Source of the DNA: Phycisphaeraceae bacterium
Lineage (GTDB): Bacteria > Planctomycetota > Phycisphaerae > Phycisphaerales > SM1A02
DNA: 64,000 nt
Reading direction: 5' to 3'
NCBI GenBank assembly: GCA_015709595.1
Contig: CP054178.1
Coordinates: forward strand, 3,663,205 to 3,727,204
Both the position numbers and the translations under genes were made by a program. The notes under the pieces are model-generated. The model saw only the letters and a program-made list of their open reading frames with translations. It searched no databases and was not told where the DNA came from. Positions 1-8,408 of the stretch are shown one piece after another. Positions within the stretch are counted from its first letter, which is position 1, and each line of letters begins with the position of its first letter.

Positions 1-1013
1 TTCAGTCCCGCCTTGTCCGAAGGGCCGTTGGCGGTGATGGAGGTAAGCCGGGCGCCGACTTCGGCGTTCTCGCCTGACATGCCCATGAAGGCGGTGTCGG
101 GCGGGAGCTGGGTGATGCGCTCGCTTTCGACCACGGCATAGAGCACGTCGGGGTTCTTGCGATACACGTCGACGCCGACGCGTCCGATCTGCACGGTGGG
201 CAATCCCTGCGTGAGCCGCTTCCAGGTCTTGCCGCCGTCGGTGGTCTTCCAGATGCCGCCCCCCGGCCCCCACTTCTTCGAGGGGTCGTTGGTGTCGTAG
301 AGGTCGCGTTCGCGCTCGTAGGTGGCGGCCCAGAGCGTCTGCGGATCGGTGGGATGCATGTCCACGTCCACCACGCCGGTCTTGTCGTCCACGTAGAGGA
401 TGCGTTCCCACGACTTGCCGCCATCCGTGGTCTTGTAGAGCCCGCGCTCCTCGTTGGGTCCGTAGAGACGGCCCAGCGCGCCCACGTAGACGATGTTCGG
501 GTCGGTCGGATGGATGATGACCTTGCCGATCTGGAAGGAGTCCCTCAGCCCCATGTTGGTCCAGGTCTTGCCGCCATCGGTGGACTTGTAGACGCCGTCG
601 CCGTACGACACGCTGTTGCGGGGCCGCTTCTCGCCGGTGCCGACCCAGACGATGCTGGGGTCGGACGCGGCCACCGCCACGTCGCCGATCGACACCGTGG
701 TCTCACGATCGAACTGATGCTCATAAGTCGTGCCGGCGTTGGTGGTCTTGAGCAGACCGCCCGAGGCCGTTCCGACCCAGTAGGTCATGGGATCCGCCTC
801 GTAGACGGCCAACGCGCCGATGCGACCGGACATGTTGGCCGGACCGATCGAGCGCCAGCGAATCGCGCTCGCCCAGGCGGGCGGCAGCGCCGGTTCGGCG
901 ATCGCCGCCGCGATCTGGTTATCGGCGGCCAGCACCAAGCCGGGAGCATGAACCACCTGCAGGACGAACAGGGCGCCAAGAACGGCGCACGCAAGGTTCC
1001 GATGAAGACGCAT
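1..1013 (-). CDS. Secreted BNR/sortilin-like repeat protein with PDZ domain, 3' truncated by window edge
   Basis: About 337 residues are visible; the gene runs off the left edge, so its end is not seen. It opens with a signal-peptide-like N-terminus (MRLHRNLACAVLGALF, then hydrophobic residues to LVLAAD). This is followed by Asp-box/BNR blades of the S/T-x-D-x-G-x-T/S-W type (KSTDGGKTW, KTTDGGKSW, KTTDGGKTW), typical of VPS10/sortilin-like beta-propellers. Near the cut end the sequence changes to a PDZ-like start (GARLTSITANGPSDKAGL). It is a clear paralogue of the neighbour transcribed in the opposite direction, sharing WVGTGE, YGDGVYK and NEERGL blocks. It is probably exported and may bind or process protein or glycan in the envelope. 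The ligand is unknown. Start chosen at the ATG preceding the signal peptide; its Shine-Dalgarno is weak. Confidence 0.85.
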   Translation of the reverse strand, partial: MRLHRNLACAVLGALFVLQVVHAPGLVLAADNQIAAAIAEPALPPAWASAIRWRSIGPANMSGRIGALAVYEADPMTYWVGTASGGLLKTTNAGTTYEHQFDRETTVSIGDVAVAASDPSIVWVGTGEKRPRNSVSYGDGVYKSTDGGKTWTNMGLRDSFQIGKVIIHPTDPNIVYVGALGRLYGPNEERGLYKTTDGGKSWERILYVDDKTGVVDVDMHPTDPQTLWAATYERERDLYDTNDPSKKWGPGGGIWKTTDGGKTWKRLTQGLPTVQIGRVGVDVYRKNPDVLYAVVESERITQLPPDTAFMGMSGENAEVGARLTSITANGPSDKAGL

Positions 1014-1073
1014 GATCGGACGGGCTCCCGGTGGGCGATTCCGGTGACAAGTCGGCGCGAAGTCGGGGCTTGG

Positions 1074-1102
1074 CCGTGCCGATCCCACCAATCGCGGCAC
1101 GG
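1074..1102. promoter_or_regulatory. Inverted repeat in the divergent BNR-protein intergenic region
   Basis: CCGTGCCG (1074-1081) and CGGCACGG (1095-1102) form a perfect 8-bp stem with a 13-nt loop. It lies about 60 nt upstream of the leftward BNR gene. There is no U-tract, so it is not an intrinsic terminator. It could be an operator shared by the divergent genes or a leader hairpin of the leftward gene. Function is inferred only from position. Confidence 0.3.
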
Positions 1103-1227
1103 GCAGTGGAATACCACGACTCTTTTGCCGACGTTGCATCCATCGTTACGCGCCCGGCATAGAAATGCAGGCGGCTCGGCGAGCGCCCGGGACGGAAACG
1201 AGTCGGCGCTTGACAACGTATCACATC

Positions 1228-1250
1228 GCCCCTGTCTCGGGGGCATTTTT
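1228..1250 (+). terminator. Terminator-like hairpin just upstream of the rightward BNR gene
   Basis: GCCCC (1228-1232) and GGGGC (1240-1244) pair around a 7-nt loop and are followed by A then five T (1246-1250). This is the shape of a short intrinsic terminator reading rightward, yet it lies 31 nt before the start codon of the BNR gene at 1281. A TTGACA hexamer at 1210-1215 could be a -35 element, but no good -10 follows at 16-18 nt. It could be a leader attenuator or coincidence. Confidence 0.3.
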
Positions 1251-1280
1251 CCGCGTAGACCGGGGTGAGAAGGTGATCTG

Positions 1281-4259
1281 ATGACGCTGCGACGAATCGC
1301 TCTTGCCCATTTCCACCGCACGATTGCCCTGTTTGCCTCCGCCGCCGTGCTTGCCACGGGCCTGGGCGCTGGCGCTCAGTCGCTGCCCGACAACGTGCTC
1401 AAGGATTTCGCCTTCCGCGAGATCGGTCCCACGGTGTTCGGCGGGCGCATCACCGATCTGTCGCTGGTGGAGGGTCGCCCCCACACCATCTTCGTCGCCG
1501 CGGCCTCGGGCGGGCTCTTCCGCACCACGAACAACGGCACCACGTGGGAATGCATCTTCCAGCACGAGGGCACCATCTCGATCGGCGACATCGCCGTCGA
1601 TCAGAAGAACCCCGACACCATCTGGGTCGGCACGGGCGAGGCCAACAATCAGCGCTCCTCCTACTGGGGCGATGGGGTCTACAAGACCACCGACGGCGGC
1701 AAGACGTGGACCAACGTGGGCCTGCGCGACAGCCACCACATCGCGCGCATCGCCATTGACCCCTCCAACTCCGACGTGGTGTACGTCGCCGCCATGGGGC
1801 GCCTCTATTCCGACAACGAAGAACGCGGATTGTTCAAGACCGCCGACGGCGGCAAGACCTGGCAGCGGGTGCTGTGGGTGAGCGAACGCGTCGGCGCCAC
1901 TGAAGTCGCCATTGATCCGCGGAATCCGAGCACGGTGTACGCGGCGACCTACGAGCGCATCCGCCGCCCCTGGCACCTGATCGAGTCCGGCCCCGGCAGC
2001 GCCATCTGGAAGTCCACCGACGCCGGCGCCACCTGGACGCGGCTGGCCGGTGGCCTGCCTTCGGGCGACATCGGGCGAATCGGCCTGGCGATCTACCCGA
2101 AGAATCCGGACATCGTTTACGCCACGGTGGCTGACTTCAATCCGGCGCCGCAGGAACAGTCCGCCGCGCGCCCCATGCTGGGCTTCTGGGGCGACTTCAC
2201 CGATTCCGGCTTCCGCGTGACGACCGTCACCGAAAACAGCAACGCGGCCCGCGCGGGACTGCAGGTAGGCGACGTGATCTCCCGTCTCGCGGGCGAGGAG
2301 ATGACCAGCGTCTGGAACCTGATCCGCGCGCTGGGCAACAAGACGCCCGCCGATGAAATCGAGATCGTCTACACCCGAGACGGCGAGGAACGGACGATCC
2401 GCATGCGGCTCGGCGCCGAGCCGCCCCGCGCCCAGCAGGGGCAACCGCGCATCGTGGGCGGATCCATCTACCGCAGCAACGACGGCGGCGCCACCTGGAC
2501 CAAGCAGAACACCCGCCCGATCGGGGGCGACCCCCCCTACTACTACGGGCAGATCCGAGTCGCCCCGACGGATGAGAACCGCATCTACGTGCTGGGCGTG
2601 CCCATGTACGCCTCGGATGACGGCGGCAAGACCTGGAACATGAACGCCGCCGCCTCCGTGCACGTGGATCATCACGCGCTGGAGATCGGCCCCGGCGATC
2701 TGGATCGTCTCGTGCTGGGCAACGACGGCGGACTGGCCATCAGTTACGACCGCGGCGCCACCTGGGACCACTACAACAACATTCCACTCGCCCAGTTCTA
2801 CACCGTGGCGGTGGACATGCAGATTCCATATCACATCTATGGCGGAACCCAGGACAACGGCACCTGGGGCGGGCCGTCGGTCTCCAAGTCCTTCCGCGGC
2901 ATCGGCGCCTCCGAGTGGTACCGCGTGGGCGGCGGCGACGGCTTCTACGCCCAGATCGACCCCTTCGACTCCAATATCGTCTTCGGCGAGTCGCAGTTCG
3001 GCGTGATCTTCCGCCTCGACAAGCGGACCTGGCAGTCCCGCTCCATCCGTCCGCCTCAGACCGACCGCAACAACCCGGACCGCTACAACTGGTCCTCGCC
3101 GATCCTGATGTCCACGCACAACCCCGGCATCATCTACTTCGGCGGGAACAAGCTGTTCAAGTCGTGGAACCGCGGCGACACCTGGCCGCAGGTCAGCCCC
3201 GATCTCACCACCGCCGACGCGGAGAAGATCAAGGGCAACGTGCCGCACTGCACCATCACCACCATCGCCGAATCACCCATTGATCCCAACCTTCTGCTGG
3301 TGGGCACCGACGACGGGCTGGTGCAGATGAGCCAGGACGGGGGGATCACCTGGACCAATCTGGCCGGACGCTTCCCCGGCGCGCCCAGCAACTGGTGGGT
3401 CAGCCGCGTCGAACTGTCGAGGCACGACGTGAACGTGGCGTACGTCTCCTTCACGGGATACCGCGAGGATGACTTCCGCCCCTTCATCTACGCCACGCGC
3501 AACAAGGGCCAGAACTGGGAACTCATCTCCGGCGGGCTGCCCCATGAGCCCGTCAACGTGATCCGCGAAGATCCTCGCAACCCCAACGTCCTCTGGGTTG
3601 GCACGGACCTCGGCTGTCACGTCTCCATTGATCGCGGCGCCACATGGACGCGGCTGAAGAACGGCCTGCCGACGATCGCCGTGCATGATCTCGTCATCCA
3701 CCCGCGCGACCGTGACCTGGCGCTGGGCACGCACGGGCGCGGCTTCTTCATCGTGGACATCGGCCCGATCCAGGAACTCTCGGCCGAGGTGCTGGGCAAG
3801 CCCGCCCACCTGTTCACCATCGAGGACGCCTATCAGTGGAACTTCTACAGCAATGAGGGATGGTCGGGCAACCGGCTGTTCAACGGCCCCAACGGGCCGT
3901 ACGGTGCGGCGGTGTCGTACCACCTGAAGTCCGCCGTGGAACGGGGCGCCATCACACTCACGATCCGCGACGCCAGCGGACGGGTGATTCGTTCGCTCGA
4001 GGCGCCCACCGGTCAGGGCCTGCACCGAGTGTACTGGAACTTCCAAGGTGATCCCGCGCCGGGCGCCGCCCAGGGCGGAGGCCAGCCGGGCGGGCGACGC
4101 GGCGGGCGGGCCCAGACCGTGCCGCCCGGCACGTACACCGCGGTGCTGAAGGTGGGCGATCAGGAGTTCACCCAGTCGTTCGAAGTGAAACGTGATCCGA
4201 TGCTCGATCGGGTGCCCGGCCCCGTGGAGCCGGAGCCGGCCGAAGCGGAGATCGACTGA
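1281..4259 (+). CDS. Secreted BNR/sortilin-like beta-propeller protein with embedded PDZ domain
   Basis: 992 residues. The N-terminal signal peptide spans about residues 1-33 (hydrophobic ALFASAAVLATGLGAGAQ). About ten Asp-box/BNR motifs follow (KTTDGGKTW, KTADGGKTW, KSTDAGATW, RSNDGGATW, SDDGGKTW, SYDRGATW, SQDGGITW, SIDRGATW and others), arranged as in VPS10/sortilin-type propellers. A PDZ-like domain at about residues 305-378 (SGFRVTTVTENSNAARAGLQ, with GDVISRLAGEE) interrupts the blades. The C-terminal region (LTIRDASGRVIRSLEAP) resembles the FlgD-like beta domain often found at the end of such exported proteins. Shine-Dalgarno AAGGTG sits 5 nt before the ATG. It is divergent from its paralogue, with 267 bp between the starts. 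It probably acts outside the cytoplasm. Catalysis is not evident; some relatives are labelled glycosyl hydrolase only by BNR similarity. Confidence 0.9.
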   Translation: MTLRRIALAHFHRTIALFASAAVLATGLGAGAQSLPDNVLKDFAFREIGPTVFGGRITDLSLVEGRPHTIFVAAASGGLFRTTNNGTTWECIFQHEGTISIGDIAVDQKNPDTIWVGTGEANNQRSSYWGDGVYKTTDGGKTWTNVGLRDSHHIARIAIDPSNSDVVYVAAMGRLYSDNEERGLFKTADGGKTWQRVLWVSERVGATEVAIDPRNPSTVYAATYERIRRPWHLIESGPGSAIWKSTDAGATWTRLAGGLPSGDIGRIGLAIYPKNPDIVYATVADFNPAPQEQSAARPMLGFWGDFTDSGFRVTTVTENSNAARAGLQVGDVISRLAGEEMTSVWNLIRALGNKTPADEIEIVYTRDGEERTIRMRLGAEPPRAQQGQPRIVGGSIYRSNDGGATWTKQNTRPIGGDPPYYYGQIRVAPTDENRIYVLGVPMYASDDGGKTWNMNAAASVHVDHHALEIGPGDLDRLVLGNDGGLAISYDRGATWDHYNNIPLAQFYTVAVDMQIPYHIYGGTQDNGTWGGPSVSKSFRGIGASEWYRVGGGDGFYAQIDPFDSNIVFGESQFGVIFRLDKRTWQSRSIRPPQTDRNNPDRYNWSSPILMSTHNPGIIYFGGNKLFKSWNRGDTWPQVSPDLTTADAEKIKGNVPHCTITTIAESPIDPNLLLVGTDDGLVQMSQDGGITWTNLAGRFPGAPSNWWVSRVELSRHDVNVAYVSFTGYREDDFRPFIYATRNKGQNWELISGGLPHEPVNVIREDPRNPNVLWVGTDLGCHVSIDRGATWTRLKNGLPTIAVHDLVIHPRDRDLALGTHGRGFFIVDIGPIQELSAEVLGKPAHLFTIEDAYQWNFYSNEGWSGNRLFNGPNGPYGAAVSYHLKSAVERGAITLTIRDASGRVIRSLEAPTGQGLHRVYWNFQGDPAPGAAQGGGQPGGRRGGRAQTVPPGTYTAVLKVGDQEFTQSFEVKRDPMLDRVPGPVEPEPAEAEID

Positions 4260-4390
4260 CGGATCGCCGCTCCTCACGGTTCGGAACAGACTGCCAAAGT
4301 GGCGGTTCGACTGTCATTCCGGGATGACCGGGCACGTGCCGTTCGCGAAAACCGCCTTTCCCAGGCCAGTCGCATCGGCACGCCGTTTGT

Positions 4391-4407
4391 GAACGAAGAG
4401 GTCGTTC
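4391..4407 (+). promoter_or_regulatory. Inverted repeat in the htpX leader
   Basis: GAACGA (4391-4396) and TCGTTC (4402-4407) pair around AGAGG, ending 21 nt before the htpX start. This position suits an operator or a small leader hairpin. It does not match a CIRCE element or a LexA box. No regulator is assigned. Confidence 0.3.
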
Positions 4408-4428
4408 GTTCCGTACAAGGATGACGCC

Positions 4429-5289
4429 ATGACCGCCTTCGTGAACAACGTCAAGACCGCCTTTCTGCTCGCCGCCCTGATGGGTCTGTGCGTGGCCGTC
4501 GGTTCGTACTGGGGCACGCAGGGAATGATGGTCGCGCTGGTGTTCGGCGTGATCATGAACTTCGGGGCATGGTTCTTCTCGGATTCGATCGCCATCGCCG
4601 CCATGCGGGGCGTGCAGGTCAACGAGCAGACCGCACCGGACCTGTACTCCATGGTCGAGCGTCTGGCCAAGCGGGCGTCTCTGCCCATGCCCCGCGTCTA
4701 CGTGTGTCCGCAGGAGGCCCCCAACGCCTTCGCCACGGGTCGCAACCCGCGACACTCCGCTGTCGCGGTGACTCAGGGCGCGCTGCGACTGCTCAACCGG
4801 GAGGAGCTTGAGGGCGTGATGGCCCATGAGCTGGCCCACATCAAGAACCGCGACACGCTGACCGCGACGATCGCCGCGACCGTCGCCGGCGTCTTCAGCA
4901 TGCTGGCGCACTGGGCCATGCTTTTCGGCATGGCCGGGGGCAATCGCCAGGGTGGGCATCCGCTGGCTTCGCTGGCCATTATCCTGCTCGGCGCCATCGG
5001 CGCCGCCCTCATCAAGGCCATGATCAGCCGCTCGCGCGAGTACGTCGCCGACGCGGACGGCGCGGCCATCGCGGGGACGCCGGCGGGGCTCGCGTCCGCC
5101 CTTCAGAAGCTCGAGACCTATTCGAAGCGCATCCCGCTGGACAACCCCAACCCCGCCATGAACAACCTGTTCATCGTGGAGCCGTTCGTGGGCCAGACGC
5201 TGACGCAGCTCTTTGCGACGCATCCACCGACCGAGAGACGCATCGCCGCCCTGATGCGCGAGGCGCCGGGGCGGCAGTTCGCGGGATGA
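4429..5289 (+). CDS. htpX: HtpX-family membrane zinc metalloprotease (M48)
   Basis: 286 residues, the usual length for HtpX. It degrades misfolded membrane proteins at the inner membrane. Two N-terminal membrane segments (about residues 10-28 and 31-55) precede the catalytic domain. The zinc motif HELAH is in MAHELAHIKNRD, and the third ligand is the Glu of SREYVADADGAA. A central hydrophobic hairpin lies between them. N-A-F-A-T-G-R-N-P, characteristic of the family, is present. Shine-Dalgarno AAGGA lies 8-9 nt before the ATG. It stands alone and is convergent with the plsC operon. Confidence 0.95.
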   Translation: MTAFVNNVKTAFLLAALMGLCVAVGSYWGTQGMMVALVFGVIMNFGAWFFSDSIAIAAMRGVQVNEQTAPDLYSMVERLAKRASLPMPRVYVCPQEAPNAFATGRNPRHSAVAVTQGALRLLNREELEGVMAHELAHIKNRDTLTATIAATVAGVFSMLAHWAMLFGMAGGNRQGGHPLASLAIILLGAIGAALIKAMISRSREYVADADGAAIAGTPAGLASALQKLETYSKRIPLDNPNPAMNNLFIVEPFVGQTLTQLFATHPPTERRIAALMREAPGRQFAG

Positions 5290-5389
5290 GGACGCCACGA
5301 CCGCTTGCGTCGCCGTGGATTCACACGACGTGAAGTTCGTGCCATCCTCGAACCACACGAATCTCGCCTGGAACCCTGATCGGCGGGAA

Positions 5390-6148
5390 TCACGCCTCCG
5401 TCGAACCGATCGGCGGCGGCCCCTCCCACGCGGGCAGATCGCCGCTGGCTTCCACGGGAAAGCGTCCGCGTGATCGCTGGCGGATCTCCTGCCTCAGCGC
5501 CAGCCGTCTGGCCTCGATGGTGCGGCGGAGGGCCTCGATGTTCCGCTCCGCGCCGGCGCCGACGAACGCCTCGTGGGGAATCACCGGATGCGCCCGCACG
5601 ATGATCCGGCCGCTCAGGCGGGGCAGCGGGCGACCCGCGGGCCATACGTCGTAGGCCCCCTCGATCGTCACCGGCAGCACCGGCGCCCGGGTGCGCTTGA
5701 GGATCACTTGAAATCCGCGCTGGAAGGGGCGCACGCGACCGTCGCGCGTTCTCCCGCCCTCCGGATAGATGATGACCGCGTGCCCGGCGTTGACTTCGTC
5801 GATCGCCACCCGGATCGTGGCCAGGTCACCCTTGTGTTGATCGACCGGCAGCGCCCCGAAGAGCGAAATGAGCCGGCCGAACGGCCCGAACCGGAACAGT
5901 GAACTCTTAGCCATGGCGCGAAACGTGCGCGTCCACGCCAGCATGCCAAGCAGGATCGGGTCGAGGTAGGACTGGTGGTTGGCCACCACAATGAGCGGAC
6001 CGCGGGGGGGAATGTGCTCGCGCCCCTCGAGTTGAAGGCGGTAGAGCACGCCCATGGTCAGGCAGAAGAACCGCCGCCCGAAGAACAGGGCGACCTGGTT
6101 GCTCAACGGGGCGCGGTCGCCTCGTGAAGCCCATGCCTGTCGGGTCAC
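5390..6148 (-). CDS. plsC: 1-acyl-sn-glycerol-3-phosphate acyltransferase
   Basis: 252 residues. It transfers an acyl chain to lysophosphatidic acid to make phosphatidic acid at the inner membrane. The acyltransferase motifs are intact: NHQSYLDP (the NHx4D catalytic box, about residue 56), FGALPVDQ, and [16 protein letters not shown] (substrate-binding block III), then [14 protein letters not shown]. The start is GTG at 6148, overlapping the cmk stop by 4 nt (GTGA), so the two are translationally coupled. The cmk-plsC pairing is common in bacteria. It is the last gene of the leftward operon that begins at 7669. Confidence 0.93.
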   Translation of the reverse strand: MTRQAWASRGDRAPLSNQVALFFGRRFFCLTMGVLYRLQLEGREHIPPRGPLIVVANHQSYLDPILLGMLAWTRTFRAMAKSSLFRFGPFGRLISLFGALPVDQHKGDLATIRVAIDEVNAGHAVIIYPEGGRTRDGRVRPFQRGFQVILKRTRAPVLPVTIEGAYDVWPAGRPLPRLSGRIIVRAHPVIPHEAFVGAGAERNIEALRRTIEARRLALRQEIRQRSRGRFPVEASGDLPAWEGPPPIGSTEA

Positions 6149-6861
6149 GTGACGTCCCCCGAAGCGCCGGCGCTTCCCACCCTTGCCGCCACCCGCGTGC
6201 GCACCTCGTGCTCCAGTCGATCGACCACTTCATCAAGCGTGAGCCGGCTCGTGTCGATGACCAGCGCGCCGTGCGGTTTGATGAGCGGACCGTCCGCCCT
6301 TGAGCCATCCAGTCGGTCGCGTCCCTGGATGTCCGCCAGCACATCGTCGAAGTTGACCACCTTGCCGGCCAAGGCCATCTGTTCGACACGTCGCGTCGCC
6401 CGGACGTGCGGGTCGGCGTCGAGGTAGAAGCGAACCGCCGCGTCCGGAAAGACCACCGATCCCTGGTCCCGTCCCTCCGTGACCAGCCGCGGATGCCGAC
6501 GGGCGATGATCCGCTGGCGCTCCACCAGCTCGCGGCGCAGCGCCGGCTGACTCGCCACAATCGAGACGCATCCGCTTACGTCCAGGTCACGGATGCGCTT
6601 CGTGACGTCGCGTGCTCCGAGCAGCACGCGCGGCGGGTCGGCGCTCCAGTCAAAGTGCAGATCCGCCTGGCGAACCGCCTCGGCGAGGGCCGGACCATCC
6701 GTGGGGTCGATTCCGCGCTCGATCGCCAGCAGCGCGGCGGCGCGATACATCGCCCCGGTGTCGAGGAACTCCAGCCCCAGGCGCGACGCCAGGCGGTGCG
6801 CCACCGTCGATTTGCCCGTGCCGGCGGGACCGTCGATCGTGATGATGACGTCGCCTGGCAC
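6145..6861 (-). CDS. cmk: Cytidylate kinase
   Basis: 238 residues. It phosphorylates CMP and dCMP to the diphosphates. The P-loop is at the extreme N-terminus (DVIITIDGPAGTGKST), followed by LGLEFLDTGAMYRA, a family signature, and a lid region around GRDQGSVVFPDA. I chose GTG at 6861 because GAGGA lies 7 nt upstream and the P-loop then begins at the usual position. The open frame continues about 70 residues further upstream, but that part overlaps the preceding gene and resembles nothing. It starts 10 nt after the isomerase-like gene and overlaps plsC by 4 nt. Confidence 0.94.
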   Translation of the reverse strand: MPGDVIITIDGPAGTGKSTVAHRLASRLGLEFLDTGAMYRAAALLAIERGIDPTDGPALAEAVRQADLHFDWSADPPRVLLGARDVTKRIRDLDVSGCVSIVASQPALRRELVERQRIIARRHPRLVTEGRDQGSVVFPDAAVRFYLDADPHVRATRRVEQMALAGKVVNFDDVLADIQGRDRLDGSRADGPLIKPHGALVIDTSRLTLDEVVDRLEHEVRTRVAARVGSAGASGDVT

Positions 6862-6871
6862 GGGACCGTCC

Positions 6872-7669
6872 TCACTCGTCGGCGGCGACGGGCTCGTGAG
6901 CGTCAATGGCCGCCTGGAGGATATCGCGGGCTTTCTCGATGACAGGGATGGGGTCGTCATGGCCCACGTAGTCGATGGCGAGGGTGTTGGTGAAGCCGAC
7001 GGAGCGGATGGCCTGCACGCACTCCGCCAGATCGTAGCCCGGCTGCCGGCCTCCGCGACCGAAGTCGGCCACCGTGGCATGAATCGCTCCGGCGTACGGG
7101 GCGATCTTGCGCAGATACGTGATGGCGTCCTTGCTCTTCGCCGCCGCCCCGAAACTCGGGAGCGAGCCGATTCGGAACCCCCCGACGCGCTTGATCAGGT
7201 CCGTCAGTCGCTCGGGATCGGCGGTCAAACCCTCGTGCGGCGAAAGAAGCAGGTTGAGCTCCACCCGCTCCACCACCGGCATGACTTCACGCAGACGGGC
7301 CGCCGTGATCTCGAATGCGTCATCATTCTCTGGCGACTCGACGCTGATGGCCAGCGAGTTGCACCCCAGACGGGTCGCGGCCGAGGTCAGTCGCCTCAGC
7401 CGATCCTGCGCCGCCTCCGGCTTCCTGACGAAGTTCTGCGGCGTGTCCTCGATCAGCACCAGGCAGGGGCACGCGGCCTTGTCGGCACGGTCACGCAGGG
7501 CGTCGAGGTCGTCCATTCCCCAGCCGGCCAGCAGGGATGCATTGACATTGAGCCCCCGCAGCCCCAGCTGCTGAATGGCGAACTGCGGCGCCTCCAGCAG
7601 TTGCCTGCGACGGTCGGCGCCCTTGCGCCAGGTCCGGGCCAGACTGCCGACAGCCAGCGTGAGGATCAT
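6872..7669 (-). CDS. Xylose-isomerase-like TIM-barrel protein (sugar phosphate isomerase/epimerase superfamily)
   Basis: 265 residues. Strand-helix repeats with acidic and His clusters typical of AP endonuclease-2-like TIM barrels are visible: LRGLNVNASLLAGWG, LGCNSLAISVESPEN, VERVELNLLLSPHEGL, GAIHATVADFGRGG, TLAIDYVGHDDP. The family includes isomerases, epimerases and hydrolases of sugars using divalent metals. The substrate here cannot be named. ATG 7669 is preceded by GAGAGG with 5-nt spacing; an in-frame extension upstream has no recognisable protein features. It heads the operon with cmk and plsC and has a 5' leader containing a hairpin followed by Ts. Confidence 0.8.
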   Translation of the reverse strand: MILTLAVGSLARTWRKGADRRRQLLEAPQFAIQQLGLRGLNVNASLLAGWGMDDLDALRDRADKAACPCLVLIEDTPQNFVRKPEAAQDRLRRLTSAATRLGCNSLAISVESPENDDAFEITAARLREVMPVVERVELNLLLSPHEGLTADPERLTDLIKRVGGFRIGSLPSFGAAAKSKDAITYLRKIAPYAGAIHATVADFGRGGRQPGYDLAECVQAIRSVGFTNTLAIDYVGHDDPIPVIEKARDILQAAIDAHEPVAADE

Positions 7670-7745
7670 GGGGGCCTCTCGATGAGCAGGGGTCGCCGAG
7701 TCTATCGACCGGCTCTGAATCGGCAAGCACAACGAAGACGAAAAG

Positions 7746-7776
7746 AAAACGCCGACCCGCAAGAGGCCGACGTTTT
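7746..7776 (-). terminator. Candidate attenuator (intrinsic terminator hairpin) in the leader of the isomerase-cmk-plsC operon
   Basis: Reading leftward, AAAACGUCGGCCU (7776 to 7764) pairs with GGGUCGGCGUUUU (7758 to 7746) around the loop CUUGC. This is 13 continuous base pairs, three of them G-U wobbles, with CUUUU immediately after. The wobbles become A-C mismatches on the other strand, so the structure is meant for leftward RNA. It lies 77 nt before the isomerase-like ATG and downstream of a candidate leftward promoter. No leftward gene ends here, so an attenuator is more likely than an ordinary terminator. Confidence 0.5.
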
Positions 7777-7841
7777 CCGGAGGGGAGAAAGATCTTGTGC
7801 AACAGCCCGGCCGGTGCCTGTCATGCACGGCTCACCATTTT

Positions 7842-7870
7842 ATCGTACCTCGGGATTCGCGCGTGTCCAA
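7842..7870 (-). promoter_or_regulatory. Candidate sigma-70-type promoter of the isomerase-cmk-plsC operon
   Basis: Leftward TTGGAC (7870-7865), a 17-nt spacer, then TACGAT (7847-7842). The predicted transcript would start near 7835 and have a leader of about 165 nt containing the hairpin at 7746-7776. Read by eye only. Confidence 0.4.
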
Positions 7871-7964
7871 GCCGGAGTTGACACATTTTGCCCATTTTCT
7901 CAACAAGTTCCCAAGATTCCGCGCCGGTGGATGGTTTGGTTCATGTCGGCAATGCAGGGGGAGT

Positions 7965-7992
7965 TTGAACTGTCCCGCCGCTCCACTATGAT
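7965..7992 (+). promoter_or_regulatory. Candidate sigma-70-type promoter of gcvH
   Basis: TTGAAC (7965-7970), a 16-nt spacer and TATGAT (7987-7992), 32 nt before the gcvH start codon. The 355-bp stretch between the isomerase-like gene and gcvH (7670-8024) contains this promoter, the opposite promoter at 7842-7870 and the attenuator-like hairpin. No further gene is visible in it. Confidence 0.45.
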
Positions 7993-8024
7993 GCCCCGCC
8001 TTTCGACCCCCAGGAGCCCAATCC

Positions 8025-8408
8025 ATGCCCAGCCCGAGCGATTGCCGCTTCTCCGAAACCCACGAATGGCATCGGGTTTCGGGGAATACGGTGACTATCG
8101 GCATCACCCGGTTCGCCGCCGATGAACTGACCGACCTGACCTACGTCGAACTGAAGCCGGTTGGGACAAAGGTGGCCGCCGGAGGAGCCATCGGCGAGGT
8201 CGAATCGGTCAAGACCTCCAGCGAGGTCTATTCCGCCGTCCCGGGCGAGATCGTCGAGGTCAACCCGGAAGTCGTGAAGGATCCCTCACTGGTCAACACC
8301 GACTCGTTTGGAAAGGGCTGGCTGGTGAAGATTCGGGCCGCCGACCTTTCCCCACTGGACGGCCTGATGGACCAGCCGACCTATGACAGCCAGCACCCCG
8401 TCGCCTGA
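8025..8408 (+). CDS. gcvH: Glycine cleavage system H protein
   Basis: 127 residues, standard length. It carries the lipoyl arm that shuttles aminomethyl groups between the P, T and L proteins. The lipoylation site lies in GEVESVKTSSEVYSAVPGE, with the modified Lys in ESVK. FSETHEWHR and DSFGKGWLVKI are family signatures. Shine-Dalgarno AGGAG lies 8 nt upstream. No gcvT, gcvP or lipoate ligase gene lies nearby. Its 3' end overlaps the start of an ABC transporter ATPase by 26 nt. Confidence 0.95.
   Translation: MPSPSDCRFSETHEWHRVSGNTVTIGITRFAADELTDLTYVELKPVGTKVAAGGAIGEVESVKTSSEVYSAVPGEIVEVNPEVVKDPSLVNTDSFGKGWLVKIRAADLSPLDGLMDQPTYDSQHPVA

Noticed and set aside
4301-4356. GGCGGTT...AACCGCC pairing after the BNR gene, considered as its terminator
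   Set aside because: The loop would be about 42 nt and the T-run after it is only three bases.
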